A stretch of DNA of 30,299 bases from DAIRET01 sp036795455 (GTDB lineage: Bacteria; Bacteroidota; Ignavibacteria; Ignavibacteriales; Ignavibacteriaceae). Position 1 is the stretch's first letter. Every line of letters begins with the position of its first letter. Shown piece by piece: positions 7,956-17,900 of this stretch. The notes below the pieces were generated by a model. It worked only from the letters and a program-made list of their open reading frames with translations, did no database searches and was not told where the DNA came from. The translations under genes were made by a program, and so were the position numbers. Where the stretch lies: the NCBI GenBank assembly GCA_036795455.1, contig DAIRET010000010.1:1-30299 (forward strand), in the 5' to 3' direction.

Positions 7956-9042
7956 CTTTTATATTAATAACCAGGTCATCCGGGTTTGTCGTTAAAAACG
8001 ACAAGTTGGAAAAATCGGTTATTGTAATAAACACTTGTCCCACCTGCCTAAGATAGCGACTGATTCTTTCGGCGCGGGATTTATCAAGTTCTCCAAAAAC
8101 ATCATCAAGTAAAAAAACAGCAGTTTTATAGAATCTTTCTTTCAAATAAAAAAACTGGGCAAATCTTAATGCTACCTGGAAAGTCTTATGTTGACCTTGC
8201 GACCCGAAGGTCTTCAGGTTTTTATCATTTACTTTAAAAACAAATTCGTCTCTATGCGGGCCTGTAAGATTGCTGCCACGCAATATCTCTTCATCTTTTC
8301 TTTCTTCAAGCAAAGATGAAAAAACACTTTCAATTTCATCGCTGCCGTTCGCGAAATTCTGGTATTCAATATCAGGGATTTCTTCGTTTTGCATAATTTC
8401 ATAGTAAGCAGAAAGGAGATGAGAATTAAACTGTTCTACGAATTTTTTTCTATACTTAATCAACGAAGTTCCTTCTTGAACCAGTTTTGAATTCCATGCT
8501 TCAAGCTCTTCGAGATAGTCTACTCTTCTGTTTTCGTTCAACTTGTTCAGTAGTGAAGCTCTATGTCTTAATGTCTTATTATAGTCAAGCAGCGTATTAA
8601 GATACAATTCACTTGCCTGTGAAAGAATTGCATCAACAAACTTTCTTCGATCAGCCGGGTAACCATGTGTAAGCGAACTATCATCAGGGGTGAGCAGAAC
8701 TACCGGGAATTTTCCAACAATCTCGGAAGTTCTTGATACCTGTTTTCCATCCTGTACATATGCTCTTTTGTTTTCATTAAGTGAATAATAAATGGAGGCT
8801 TTGTTGTCCGTTAGGCTCTTAAAAAGACCTCCTATTTCATATTCTTCTTTGCCGAACTGAAGCAATTCGGTATCCGATGCGGATTTGAAATTTTTCGTTG
8901 TACACAAAAAATAAATTGCTTCAATAATTGTTGTTTTTCCCTGCCCGTTTCCGCCGGATAAAAAGTTTAATTTTTCCGAAAATTCTAAAAATGTATCCGT
9001 ATGAACTCTGAAATTTTTAACCCGAAGAGATTTTAACAACAT
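7933..9042 (-). CDS. recF: DNA replication/repair ATPase RecF
   Basis: 369 residues, the normal RecF length. It is an SMC-like ATPase that with RecO and RecR loads RecA at gaps. Walker A is G30-G-N-G-Q-G-K-T37, the ABC-type signature region reads L-T-G-P-H-R-D-E-F, and Walker B with D-loop is L-L-D-D-V-F-G-E-L-D. The N-terminal strand L-R-V-K-N-F-R is typical. The ATG lies one base after the TAG stop of dnaN, and the 3' end overlaps the DUF721 gene. Confidence 0.96.
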   Translation of the reverse strand: MLLKSLRVKNFRVHTDTFLEFSEKLNFLSGGNGQGKTTIIEAIYFLCTTKNFKSASDTELLQFGKEEYEIGGLFKSLTDNKASIYYSLNENKRAYVQDGKQVSRTSEIVGKFPVVLLTPDDSSLTHGYPADRRKFVDAILSQASELYLNTLLDYNKTLRHRASLLNKLNENRRVDYLEELEAWNSKLVQEGTSLIKYRKKFVEQFNSHLLSAYYEIMQNEEIPDIEYQNFANGSDEIESVFSSLLEERKDEEILRGSNLTGPHRDEFVFKVNDKNLKTFGSQGQHKTFQVALRFAQFFYLKERFYKTAVFLLDDVFGELDKSRAERISRYLRQVGQVFITITDFSNLSFLTTNPDDLVINIKDGTAVYA

Positions 9043-9043
9043 G

Positions 9044-10153
9044 CTAAGTGTTTAATCGAACGGGCATTAACAACATCATTAAATCTTCGTTCTCCTTCTG
9101 TTCACGGGGTTCAAGAATACATGCTTTAATCGGCGAATGAAGTTTGAATACAATCTCATCCTCTTCAAAATGTGAAAGCACGTCATTCAAATACCCGGTG
9201 TTAAAACCTATATCCATCGGTTCGCCAATATACTCGCAATTAACATTCTCTTTTGCACTTGAACCGCGGTCAATATCTTCTGCTGAAACTTCTACGTTAT
9301 CCGCTGTAATAGCAAGCTTAACCTGCTGGTAATTCGATGTAGAGAACAATAACATTCTTCTAACTGCCGAACGGAGTTCACCCGTATTTACTTTTAATGT
9401 ATTTTCATTTTCAATCGGAATTACACTGTTATAATCCGGGTATTTTTCACTTATTAACCGGGCATTTAATTCAAGGTCATCTATATCGACTACGATATTC
9501 GTGCTGCTCAAATAAATCTTAACATCACCTTCAGGGATGAGTTTAGAAAGAACAGTAACGGCTCTTTCGGGAATAACGTATTTATCTTCTGTAGCAAACG
9601 GAAAAGTTTTATTCTGATATTTTACAAGCCTATGCCCGTCCGTTGCAACAAACTTAATCCCTTCAGGTGTCAATTCAAATAATAAACCGAGCATTGCCTG
9701 GCGCATGGCTTCTTTGCTTACTGCAAACAAGGTCTGGTCTATTGCTTTCTTTAAAATCTTTCCGTTTATCTCAATCGATTTCCCTTTATCAACAACCGGG
9801 ATAACCGGGTATTCGGAAGCATCCGAGTAACCGATAAAGTATTCGCCTTTATCCGTTTTCAATTTCATTTTCGAGTTATGGTCAACTTCAAAATGAATTT
9901 GAGTATCTCCCAGGGATTTAACAATATCGTAAAAAAGTCTTGCCGGAATAACTATTCTCAGGTTTTCGTCGGCATCAATACTTAAAGATGATGTTAAAGC
10001 TATTTCAAGGTCTGTAGCAGTAACAACCAGTTTTCCCTCTTCAATTTCAAAAAGGAAGTTTTCAATTACCGGTAACGGTGTTCTGGTTGGAATAGCGGGA
10101 AGTACCCTTGCTAATAACTTTTCTAAAGTTTTACTGTTGATATTAAATTTCAT
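9044..10153 (-). CDS. dnaN: DNA polymerase III beta sliding clamp
   Basis: 369 residues forming three clamp subdomains that encircle DNA and tether Pol III. Diagnostic parts are the N-terminal M-K-F-N-I-N, the segment P-V-I-E-N-F-L-F-E, F-V-A-T-D-G-H-R-L at about residue 170, and the C-terminal M-P-V-R-L (here L-M-P-V-R-L-N-T). The start at 10153 is preferred over an in-frame ATG at 10180 because GGAG lies eight bases upstream of it and the protein then begins at the family position. It heads the dnaN-recF-DUF721-gyrB-gyrA unit. dnaA, the usual neighbour, is absent. Confidence 0.96.
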   Translation of the reverse strand: MKFNINSKTLEKLLARVLPAIPTRTPLPVIENFLFEIEEGKLVVTATDLEIALTSSLSIDADENLRIVIPARLFYDIVKSLGDTQIHFEVDHNSKMKLKTDKGEYFIGYSDASEYPVIPVVDKGKSIEINGKILKKAIDQTLFAVSKEAMRQAMLGLLFELTPEGIKFVATDGHRLVKYQNKTFPFATEDKYVIPERAVTVLSKLIPEGDVKIYLSSTNIVVDIDDLELNARLISEKYPDYNSVIPIENENTLKVNTGELRSAVRRMLLFSTSNYQQVKLAITADNVEVSAEDIDRGSSAKENVNCEYIGEPMDIGFNTGYLNDVLSHFEEDEIVFKLHSPIKACILEPREQKENEDLMMLLMPVRLNT

Positions 10154-10260
10154 AATAAATTCTCCGGTTTTAACATGCAAATTTAAGGAAAAAATACCCG
10201 ATTCTCAATTAAAATTTTAAACCGGGTTAAATTAAATATCTTTTATGCAGAGTAGTATTT

Positions 10261-10665
10261 TTATGGAGAAGTTGTTCCTTCGGTAGTTATTTTATCATTG
10301 CTCGATATAGTAGCAGACAAAATGTAATTTAGCTGGGTCCCCGTTCCCTGCAAACGACTTGTATATAATACCTGTACTTTTGTACCCGGGTTGAGTGTTA
10401 TATCTCCCGAAACTGCGCCTTCAACCGAGGAACCCGTTGCGGCTGCCGGGACTTCATATGATGTTTCGTATGAATATGTACCCCGTTGAACGTCTTTAAA
10501 TACTTTTGTCGTTCCCGTAGTTAACGTTAACACCTCACCGAGGAAATTGATATAAATAGTGCCTGAGGCAAAGTTCTTAAATATAACTTCATTCGGTATG
10601 TTCGATGAACAACTTAGTTGAATGAAAGCTAAGATAAGCAAAGGGATAAAAAAGAATTTTTTCAT
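10261..10665 (-). CDS. Small secreted lipoprotein, unknown function
   Basis: 134 residues. The start M-K-K-F-F-F at 10665 is preferred over an in-frame ATG nine codons upstream because it gives a compact lipoprotein signal peptide: a Leu/Ile-rich core ending Q-L-S-C with the lipidated Cys at about 19. The mature part is rich in Thr, Ser and Gly with beta-strand character (G-T-I-Y-I-N-F-L-G, Y-S-Y-E-T-S-Y-E-V-P), suggesting a small beta-sandwich on the membrane. I recognise no family. It sits directly upstream of dnaN, where dnaA would be expected. A 107-base gap before dnaN holds no obvious terminator. Confidence 0.7.
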   Translation of the reverse strand: MKKFFFIPLLILAFIQLSCSSNIPNEVIFKNFASGTIYINFLGEVLTLTTGTTKVFKDVQRGTYSYETSYEVPAAATGSSVEGAVSGDITLNPGTKVQVLYTSRLQGTGTQLNYILSATISSNDKITTEGTTSP

Positions 10666-10692
10666 GGCATATTCACTTATTTTTGGTACCAA

Positions 10693-10919
10693 ACATAGCT
10701 TATTTTTTCGTAATTATCAAGGTTTTCGTATTGTGAAATTGAATAAATAATCGCTTCTTAAGCCAGGTCAGGCAAATCGTTACACGTTTTGGATCACAAT
10801 GTTTTAATTCTTTCTTTTCCATATCAATCAAGTTTGATTTGAAACTTATCTACTTTTTACGGATTTTTCTTATATTTTGAATGTAATTCTCATTTACATT
10901 AAAATAAGATATTTAAAAA
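10693..10919. other. AT-rich divergent intergenic region
   Basis: 227 bases separate the minus-strand lipoprotein/replication block from the plus-strand kinase cluster. The region is strongly AT-rich and holds one sigma-70-like promoter candidate toward the right (see 10877-10905). I searched by eye for DnaA boxes (TTATCCACA and near variants) and found only weak two-mismatch matches such as TTATCTACT, so I do not call an origin here. Confidence 0.5.
10877..10905 (+). promoter_or_regulatory. Candidate sigma-70-type promoter of the kinase cluster
   Basis: TTGAAT (10877-10882) and TAAAAT (10900-10905) are separated by exactly 17 bases. Transcription would begin near 10912, only about eight bases before the GTG start of the first gene, so the message would be almost leaderless. 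This fits the lack of a ribosome site there. It is a by-eye match in AT-rich DNA, so moderate at best. Confidence 0.4.
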
Positions 10920-11858
10920 GTGCAGCAGAATCAAAAAAGCAGAGAAGAAGAATTTAAGTCAAAACAGAAACAGTTTGAACAAGCAAAAACCTCTACATCT
11001 AACAAGGTATGCCCTTCATGCAATACGATAAATCAAGAAGCAGCTAAATTTTGTGAAGAGTGTGGCGAACCGCTTGAAGCTCTTCTCTGCCCGGAATGTC
11101 ATTCGGTGGTTTATCCGGATGGAGATATTTGCGAAAAATGCGGTGCGTGGTTACTCCCGGGTAAATGCAGGTTCTGTTATGCCGATATAACCGATGAAGA
11201 TAGTTTTTGTCCCGAGTGCGGCAACCCGGCACAGGGAATCAAATGCACCAAATGCGGTGAGCTTAACTTTTTCGATTTCTGTAAAAAATGTAACTCGCCT
11301 CTTACTGAATCAGCGTTAATGATGCTGGCACAGTCCCAAGATGACCCGGCGATGAAGGAGATTGAACACGCATTAAAACAGATTGCGGAACTTGAAAAGT
11401 CGCTTGAAAAAACTGCCGTGCAATCTCAAGTTGATGAACAAGCTCTAAGAGATAAAGAAGAAAAATTAAAAAGATTGAGAATGCTCGAATCTTTTTATAA
11501 AACTTCTTCCGAGAAAAAAGAGATTGAATCGCCCAAGAGAGAATCGCCTAAATCTCTTTTTAATGAAGAACAAGAAAAAAGAATTTCCGCTGCTGAAAAA
11601 CAGAAACGACTGGCGGAAATTGAGACAAGAAGAAAGCAGTTACAAAAAGAATTAGATAAAGTTCAAAGCAAAACTTTTGAGACACCTCAAAAAGCCAGAT
11701 GTTACTTTAATGCAAACAAACCACCGGGGAACCTTGTATGGGAATGCAACTTTGTTCATGCTATTCATCCTGCCCCCCATGACTGCGCAAAACCGCACCT
11801 TGGCGGGAAATGGATAATCCATGAAGGACATATAAAATGGGAGCGGGGTTACTTTTAA
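10920..11858 (+). CDS. Four-zinc-ribbon protein with coiled coil and His/Cys-rich tail
   Basis: 312 residues, starting at GTG; a stop at 10914-10916 excludes a longer form and no ATG occurs early. Four zinc ribbons follow one another: C31/C34/C45/C48, C57/C60/C71/C74, C83/C86/C97/C100 and C109/C112/C121/C124. Residues about 145-250 are charged and Lys/Glu/Gln-rich, probably coiled coil. The last 50 residues form a separate small domain with C276, H280, H283, H287, C289, H293, H301 and H304 and several Trp and Gly, which looks like another metal site. There is no signal peptide or membrane helix. It opens the kinase/AAA+/FHA/PP2C cluster. The role is unknown; adaptor or substrate of the kinase is inference. 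Confidence 0.85.
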   Translation: MQQNQKSREEEFKSKQKQFEQAKTSTSNKVCPSCNTINQEAAKFCEECGEPLEALLCPECHSVVYPDGDICEKCGAWLLPGKCRFCYADITDEDSFCPECGNPAQGIKCTKCGELNFFDFCKKCNSPLTESALMMLAQSQDDPAMKEIEHALKQIAELEKSLEKTAVQSQVDEQALRDKEEKLKRLRMLESFYKTSSEKKEIESPKRESPKSLFNEEQEKRISAAEKQKRLAEIETRRKQLQKELDKVQSKTFETPQKARCYFNANKPPGNLVWECNFVHAIHPAPHDCAKPHLGGKWIIHEGHIKWERGYF

Positions 11859-11908
11859 CCGACTGCTGATTTTTTCATTCTTTTCAGAAATTTAAGGATA
11901 ACAGTAAT

Positions 11909-14900
11909 ATGGAAGATAATAACGATAAAACTATGCGGCTTGATAAACAAGCGCAAGGAAAACCGGATGACGATAAAACAGTAAGAGCCGACAGTAAAAT
12001 AATCTCTTCAAAAAAAATACGGAAGGATGATTCTTTAGATGATGACGCAACGGTGAGAGTTGATTCAAATACAATTTCGGCAGACCAGCTTGAAGATGAT
12101 GATAGCACGGTAAGAACCGATTCGGAAATCATTTCTTCCGCTGCAAAATCCTCTCTAATATCCGCAGCTACACCGATGGCAGCAAAAAGAGATTCATTCA
12201 TGCTGAATGATAAAAGCTATACTGTTGAGAAAATAATATCTGAGTCAACCGGCGAAGCACAAATCTATCTCCTTAAAAACGGCACGAATGAATTCTCGGT
12301 ATTAAAACTTTATTACCCCAACATCAAACCGAAAGAAGCTCTACTAAAAAAACTGCGTGGTATTCAGCATGAAGATATTATTAAAGTATTTGATTTCGGT
12401 TTTTTTGAAGGAAGATTTTTTGAATTGCTTGAGTATGCCGCAGGTGGAACGGTTGATAAGTATCTCCCACTGCGGGACATGAAAAAAATTAAAGAGATTG
12501 TTGCCGAAACCACAAATGCATTGAAGTTCTGCCATAAAAATCAGATCATTCACAGGGATATTAAACCGGGAAATATTTTCTATAAGAATGCAGACGGTAC
12601 GGATATTCTTATCGGTGATTTCGGAATTTCTTCACTGCTTGACGAGGATATGTCAATGCAGCAAACCGGACAGGCAAGAACCGCTATTTATGCAGCTCCG
12701 GAGCTTTATCAAAGCATCGGGGGACAAACTATAATTTCGAAAGAGATTGACTATTATGCACTCGGCATTACATTAATGTTTATATGGCTTGGTGAAAATC
12801 CATTCAAAGGAATTGATGAACTTTCGCTGATGCGTATAAAAAACGATGGAAAAATTCCTATCCCCGAAGGACTGCCGGCAGAATTGAATAAACTCATCCG
12901 CGGTTTAACAATAGTAAACAAAGAAAAACGGTGGGGAGCCGATGAAATCGGGAGATGGCTGCAAGGTGAAGATGTAGAACTATGGGAAGAAAAAATAGTA
13001 ACCGACTATAAACCTTTCTATTTCGATCCGGAAAGAAATCTTGTTGCAAACGACCCGAAAGAGATCGCTTCTTTAATGTTGAAAGACCCGCAGCTTGGCG
13101 TAAAATATCTCTACCGCGGTAAAATCACAAAATGGCTTGAGGAATCGAAGAATCAAAAACTCGCCGTTGAAATTGATGAGATTTATGAATCCCTTTTCCC
13201 GAAGGATGAAAATGCAGGCCTTAAACTTACTGCTTACATTCTTGACCCTGAAATTCCTTATGAAGCAGTTGACGGGACAAAGTGTAGAACACTCGAGGAA
13301 TTTGCCGATGTTTTTGAGAATAATTATAGCGAGTATATAAAGAAACTTAAAAACAAGAATGATGATTTTTATCTTTACCTCATAAGCAAAGGAAATAAAA
13401 AGCAGGCTGAAAGTCTTCATAAATTCTTTAAAGACTATGATGATGACCTCGCCCTTCTGCATATCATTTATTCTCTTAATCCCGCAAAACCATTTAAGTT
13501 TGTTCATCCGAAAGATGATGAAGGGAATACTATCTCATACGCTTCTACAACGGGTGAATTATGCGATCTTCTGCTTGATCACTCGGAAACTGGAGAAGAA
13601 TATCTTTACAGCGGGAAGATTTCAGCATGGCTTGAATTTAAAGATGACAAAAACACTTACGACTGGGTAGAGTATATCAAAGAAGAATTCGACGAGAAAG
13701 ACCGCGATGCAGGTATTATGGCAACATGCTATGTACTTGACGGTGATCTTCCTTACCTTGCCGCTGACGAAAAGACAGAATGCTCAAGCATGGAAGACTT
13801 CGGATACGCCATCTGGAACAATTTTGAGAAGTATAAAAAAATTCTGAAGAATCAAAACAACTATATGTACATGTACTTCCTTACAAGAAGGTGGGATGAA
13901 CAGCTTGATTATGCAAAGTATTGTTTCGATTCAAAACAGCACAAGAAGAAAATCGGCGTTTACAATGTGAATATTGCCGTGATGAAAATAATCAGGCTGC
14001 TCGGAGTACAACCGGAATTTGAAATCGGCGGAGCTAAATTTTCTAAACCTGAAGATTTGATTAATGCCGACCCAAAAGTACGGGAAAAAATTAATGAGGA
14101 TATTTCAAAAGGGAATTCCAAACTAAATGCGTGGCTAAGCATATTTTATCACGAAGACCCATTCCTAAAAGACCCGTATGAAGCTAAACTTAAAGAATAT
14201 CTTGATATGATTACAAGGATTCATCCGGGAAATGATTATACAAAAAGATTTAATTCGGCTGCCGGTTCTGTAAAAAGTCTTATGGATAAAAATCGAAACA
14301 TCGACAGCCGCTTTATATACGGATGGATAGCTTCAATGTTGTTCCCGGTTGCTGCCGCCGCCGGTTTAGTTCTATATTATCTCGGGTTGGAGAACAATCC
14401 TCTTCCCGGTGCTTTCTGGAATGTATCTGGAATATATTACCTTATAATAATCGGTATCGTAACAATATTCGTCTTTATAGGAATGAAAGAAGATGGGAAA
14501 ATTGAGCTAAGTACCGGCTGTGTCGGTGGTCCTATTATCGGTGGTATTGCAGCTGTAATTCTGTACTACGCCTTCTACTTTGCTTTGTCAAGCCACTACA
14601 TTTTCATAGGATTGATTTTAGCGGCTCTCGGCTTCTTTTTATATAAAATCTATTTAAGCAACCACTCAAGTAAAGCGGTCAGAGATTCATTGTATAACGA
14701 AAGCGATGAAGATGTGATGGTCTGGGAGCCGATGAAATTTGCATTCGGTAACGAAACAGAGTTTAAAAGTTCTAAAGCAAAGATTGTTAAAGACAACATA
14801 AGCTACAGACGCCGTGCAAAATTCCAGGTATTCAAATACAGCTTTTTAGGTACGCTTGTTTTTCTTTCGATGCTTGAATTGCTGCTTTCTTACAACCCGG

Positions 14901-14953
14901 AGTATTATACAATTACCGATATCATAGAACAGCTGTTCAACTCTATTTTTTAG
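11909..14953 (+). CDS. Membrane Ser/Thr protein kinase with N-terminal TVR repeats
   Basis: 1014 residues. Residues 1-77 are acidic and carry four D-x-T-(V/M)-R motifs with Thr at 8, 24, 48 and 67; the last three belong to a repeat D-D-D-x-T-V-R-x-D-S-x-x-I-S. The Hanks-type kinase domain (about 100-350) has the ATP lysine in V-L-K-L-Y-Y (about 132), H-R-D-I-K-P-G-N (about 215), D-F-G (about 236) and A-A-P-E-L (about 262), so it should be active. The middle (about 370-780) holds repeats marked by Y-L-Y-x-G-K-I-x-x-W-L-E at 400 and 565, with a weaker third near 739. About five membrane helices lie at 803-825, 841-862, 875-898, 899-917 and 979-1000. AAGGAT precedes the ATG. Confidence 0.93.
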   Translation: MEDNNDKTMRLDKQAQGKPDDDKTVRADSKIISSKKIRKDDSLDDDATVRVDSNTISADQLEDDDSTVRTDSEIISSAAKSSLISAATPMAAKRDSFMLNDKSYTVEKIISESTGEAQIYLLKNGTNEFSVLKLYYPNIKPKEALLKKLRGIQHEDIIKVFDFGFFEGRFFELLEYAAGGTVDKYLPLRDMKKIKEIVAETTNALKFCHKNQIIHRDIKPGNIFYKNADGTDILIGDFGISSLLDEDMSMQQTGQARTAIYAAPELYQSIGGQTIISKEIDYYALGITLMFIWLGENPFKGIDELSLMRIKNDGKIPIPEGLPAELNKLIRGLTIVNKEKRWGADEIGRWLQGEDVELWEEKIVTDYKPFYFDPERNLVANDPKEIASLMLKDPQLGVKYLYRGKITKWLEESKNQKLAVEIDEIYESLFPKDENAGLKLTAYILDPEIPYEAVDGTKCRTLEEFADVFENNYSEYIKKLKNKNDDFYLYLISKGNKKQAESLHKFFKDYDDDLALLHIIYSLNPAKPFKFVHPKDDEGNTISYASTTGELCDLLLDHSETGEEYLYSGKISAWLEFKDDKNTYDWVEYIKEEFDEKDRDAGIMATCYVLDGDLPYLAADEKTECSSMEDFGYAIWNNFEKYKKILKNQNNYMYMYFLTRRWDEQLDYAKYCFDSKQHKKKIGVYNVNIAVMKIIRLLGVQPEFEIGGAKFSKPEDLINADPKVREKINEDISKGNSKLNAWLSIFYHEDPFLKDPYEAKLKEYLDMITRIHPGNDYTKRFNSAAGSVKSLMDKNRNIDSRFIYGWIASMLFPVAAAAGLVLYYLGLENNPLPGAFWNVSGIYYLIIIGIVTIFVFIGMKEDGKIELSTGCVGGPIIGGIAAVILYYAFYFALSSHYIFIGLILAALGFFLYKIYLSNHSSKAVRDSLYNESDEDVMVWEPMKFAFGNETEFKSSKAKIVKDNISYRRRAKFQVFKYSFLGTLVFLSMLELLLSYNPEYYTITDIIEQLFNSIF

Positions 14954-14973
14954 TGCAAGGAGTATGTTGATAT

Positions 14974-17900
14974 ATGTCTAAATGTGAAAAATGCGGAACT
15001 GAAAATAGAAGCATCGCTAAGTTCTGTAAGAATTGCGGTGAACAAATCATTACTTCTTCGTCGGGTGTGCTGCATGAACTTGTTGGATTAGGTTCCGTTA
15101 AAGAAGAGATAAATAAACTTGTGAACATTTACAAGACTATCAAAGCAAGGCAGAAACCGGGAGATTCGGGCTTGAAAATAAACATGCATACTTTGATAAT
15201 CGGTGCAACCGGAACCGGTAAAAGTACGCTTGTAAATATTCTTCAACAGCTTTTCTTTCAGAATGGAATAGTAACTAAACCAGGCGTTCACGCTGTTGAT
15301 GCAGTTGATTACCATGAATTCACTAAAGATTTCCAGAACAACTTGAAAAAAGTTAAAGGCGGAATTCTGTTTATTGATAACGTTCAAAAACTTGTCCCCG
15401 GCGGTTATTCATCCGATATTAATCTGCTCGATAAACTTTTTTCGGAGATGGATAAATTCGGGTTCGACCCGGTTGTTATTCTTGCAGGACTACCGCAGGG
15501 ATTTGAAGATTTTCTTTCTAAAAATCCTTCTATAAAAAATAGGTTTCAATATCTTTTCAGGCTGCCTGACTATTCCGCTTCCGAATTATTTCAAATCTGT
15601 AGAAAGAAACTTGAATCGTATAACCTTTCATTAACCGATGAATCTGAAAAAAGACTTCACAGGCTTTTCAAGTTTGCAATTAAAACTAAAACCGATTCAT
15701 TCGGCAATGCTCATTATGCACTTACTGCTGCCGAAAACATATTTAAATGTTACCTGTCGCGGATAACATCTGGAGCAGAGGATAACAACGCAGTTCTTCA
15801 GGAAGATATTTTGGGAAACATTCCGGAAGAACGAACACTAACAGAAATTATTTCCGAGCTTGATGAATTCATTGGAATGGATAATGTAAAAGATGCAGTA
15901 AAAGAAATTGCAAAACAGGTTCAGGCTATGCAGGAGCGGGTGAAACGCGGTTTAGGGAAAGATGAAAAAATCGGTATTCACCTTGTACTAACCGGTAATC
16001 CAGGAACCGGGAAAACCACAATCGCAAGAAAACTCGGTGAAATTCTCGCAGCTATAGATTACCTTGACAGCGGGCATGTTGTTGAATCAGATAGAAGTAC
16101 ACTCGTGGGGCAATATATCGGTGAAACTCCGAAAATAGTATCCGCAGCTTGCGACAAAGCCATGGGCGGTATTTTATTTGTTGATGAAGCTTACACTTTA
16201 GCTCCGGCTACAGACGGCGGCTCAACGGATCAATACGGTAAAGAAGCTATTGAAACTTTAATGAAACGAATGGAAGATGATAGGGGTAAATTCGTTGTTA
16301 TTGCCGCCGGTTATCAAACTGAAATGGAAAGATTTATTAATGTAAATCCCGGTATGAAAAGCCGCTTTAATAAATATCTCCACATAAATGATTATTCTCC
16401 CGAAGAGCTTTTCCTCATTTTCAAAAATTTTGTTAAGAAGAAAAGTTACTCTCTTAGCCCCGAGGCTGAAACATTAGCGAAAAAAGTAATCAAAGATATC
16501 TACAGCAGGAAAGACAAAAATTTTGCAAACGGAAGAGAGATGAGAAGTTTGTTTGAACAAACGAATGCAAAATTCTCTTCCCGTATTACCTCGCTTCCGC
16601 CCGAAGAACAAACCGATGAAGTTCTTTCAACTATTTTACCGGAAGACCTTCCTTTTGAAGAAAAGCAGGAATTAAAGATAGAAGATATTCTCGGGGAACT
16701 TAACGAACTTACAGGTATGGAGAGTATCAAATCAGAAATAAAAGAATTAATAAACTATCTAAACGTTGAAAAGAAACGTGCCGAAGCCGGCGGAAAAGAA
16801 ACTGCCTTAAGTTTACATTTTGTCTTTACTGGCAATCCCGGGACGGGCAAAACAACCGTTGCAAGAATTCTATCAAAAGTTTTCAAATCTCTCGGACTTC
16901 TTTCAAGAGGTCATCTGATTGAAGTTGACAGTTCAAAACTTGTTGCCGGTTATATCGGGCAGACTGCAATTAAAACAAACAATACAATCGACAGTGCGAT
17001 GGGTGGAGTTTTGTTTATTGATGAAGCTTATACTCTTTCATCAACCGGTGATAACAGTTTCGGCAAAGAAGCAATCGATACTCTTTTGAAACGGGTTGAA
17101 GACGACCGTGGAAAATTCATTGCGATTGTTGCAGGTTACACAAACGAAATGAGAGATTTTCTTGCATCAAATCCCGGGTTGAGTTCAAGGTTCACACGCA
17201 CAATTCATTTCGGCGATTATTCTGCTGATGAATTAAGTACGATCTTCAAGAACATGGTTGCAAAGAAGGAGATGACTTTATCAAAAGATGCTGAAGAATT
17301 TACTCCGGTTTTCTTCAAAGGGATTCACCAATCGAGAGATAAAAACTTCGGTAATGCACGCGAAGTACGGAATATTTTTGAAAAAACATTACAGCGTCAA
17401 AGTACCAGACTTGCAAGCCTGATAAGCAGCCCCGGCTTCGTCCCGGAAAAACTAAATGAGATAACGAAAGAAGATATTCAAACGGAAGATTCAAAAACAG
17501 TTTCAATAGATGATATATTGAAAGAGCTTAACTCCCTTATCGGACTGAAAGAAATTAAAACAGAAATTACAGGTTTAATCAATTACCTCCGCGTAGAAAA
17601 GAAACGTGCAGAGATGGGTGGAAAAACTACAGCGTTGAATCTTCACTTTGTATTTACAGGTAATCCCGGAACCGGTAAAACTACTGTTGCAAGAATTCTT
17701 GCGAACATATTCAAATCGCTCGGACTACTTTCAAAGGGACAGCTAATCGAAGTTGAACGCTCACAGCTTGTTGCTTCTTACGTGGGACAAACATCAAAGC
17801 TAACAAACAAAGTAGTTGACTCTGCAATCGGCGGAGTATTGTTTATTGACGAAGCATACACGCTTTACAGCGAGTCGGGCAGTGATTTCGGGAAAGAAGC

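Noticed and set aside
10693..10919. Replication origin next to dnaN
   Set aside because: AT-rich and divergent, but no DnaA-box cluster; only weak two-mismatch matches.
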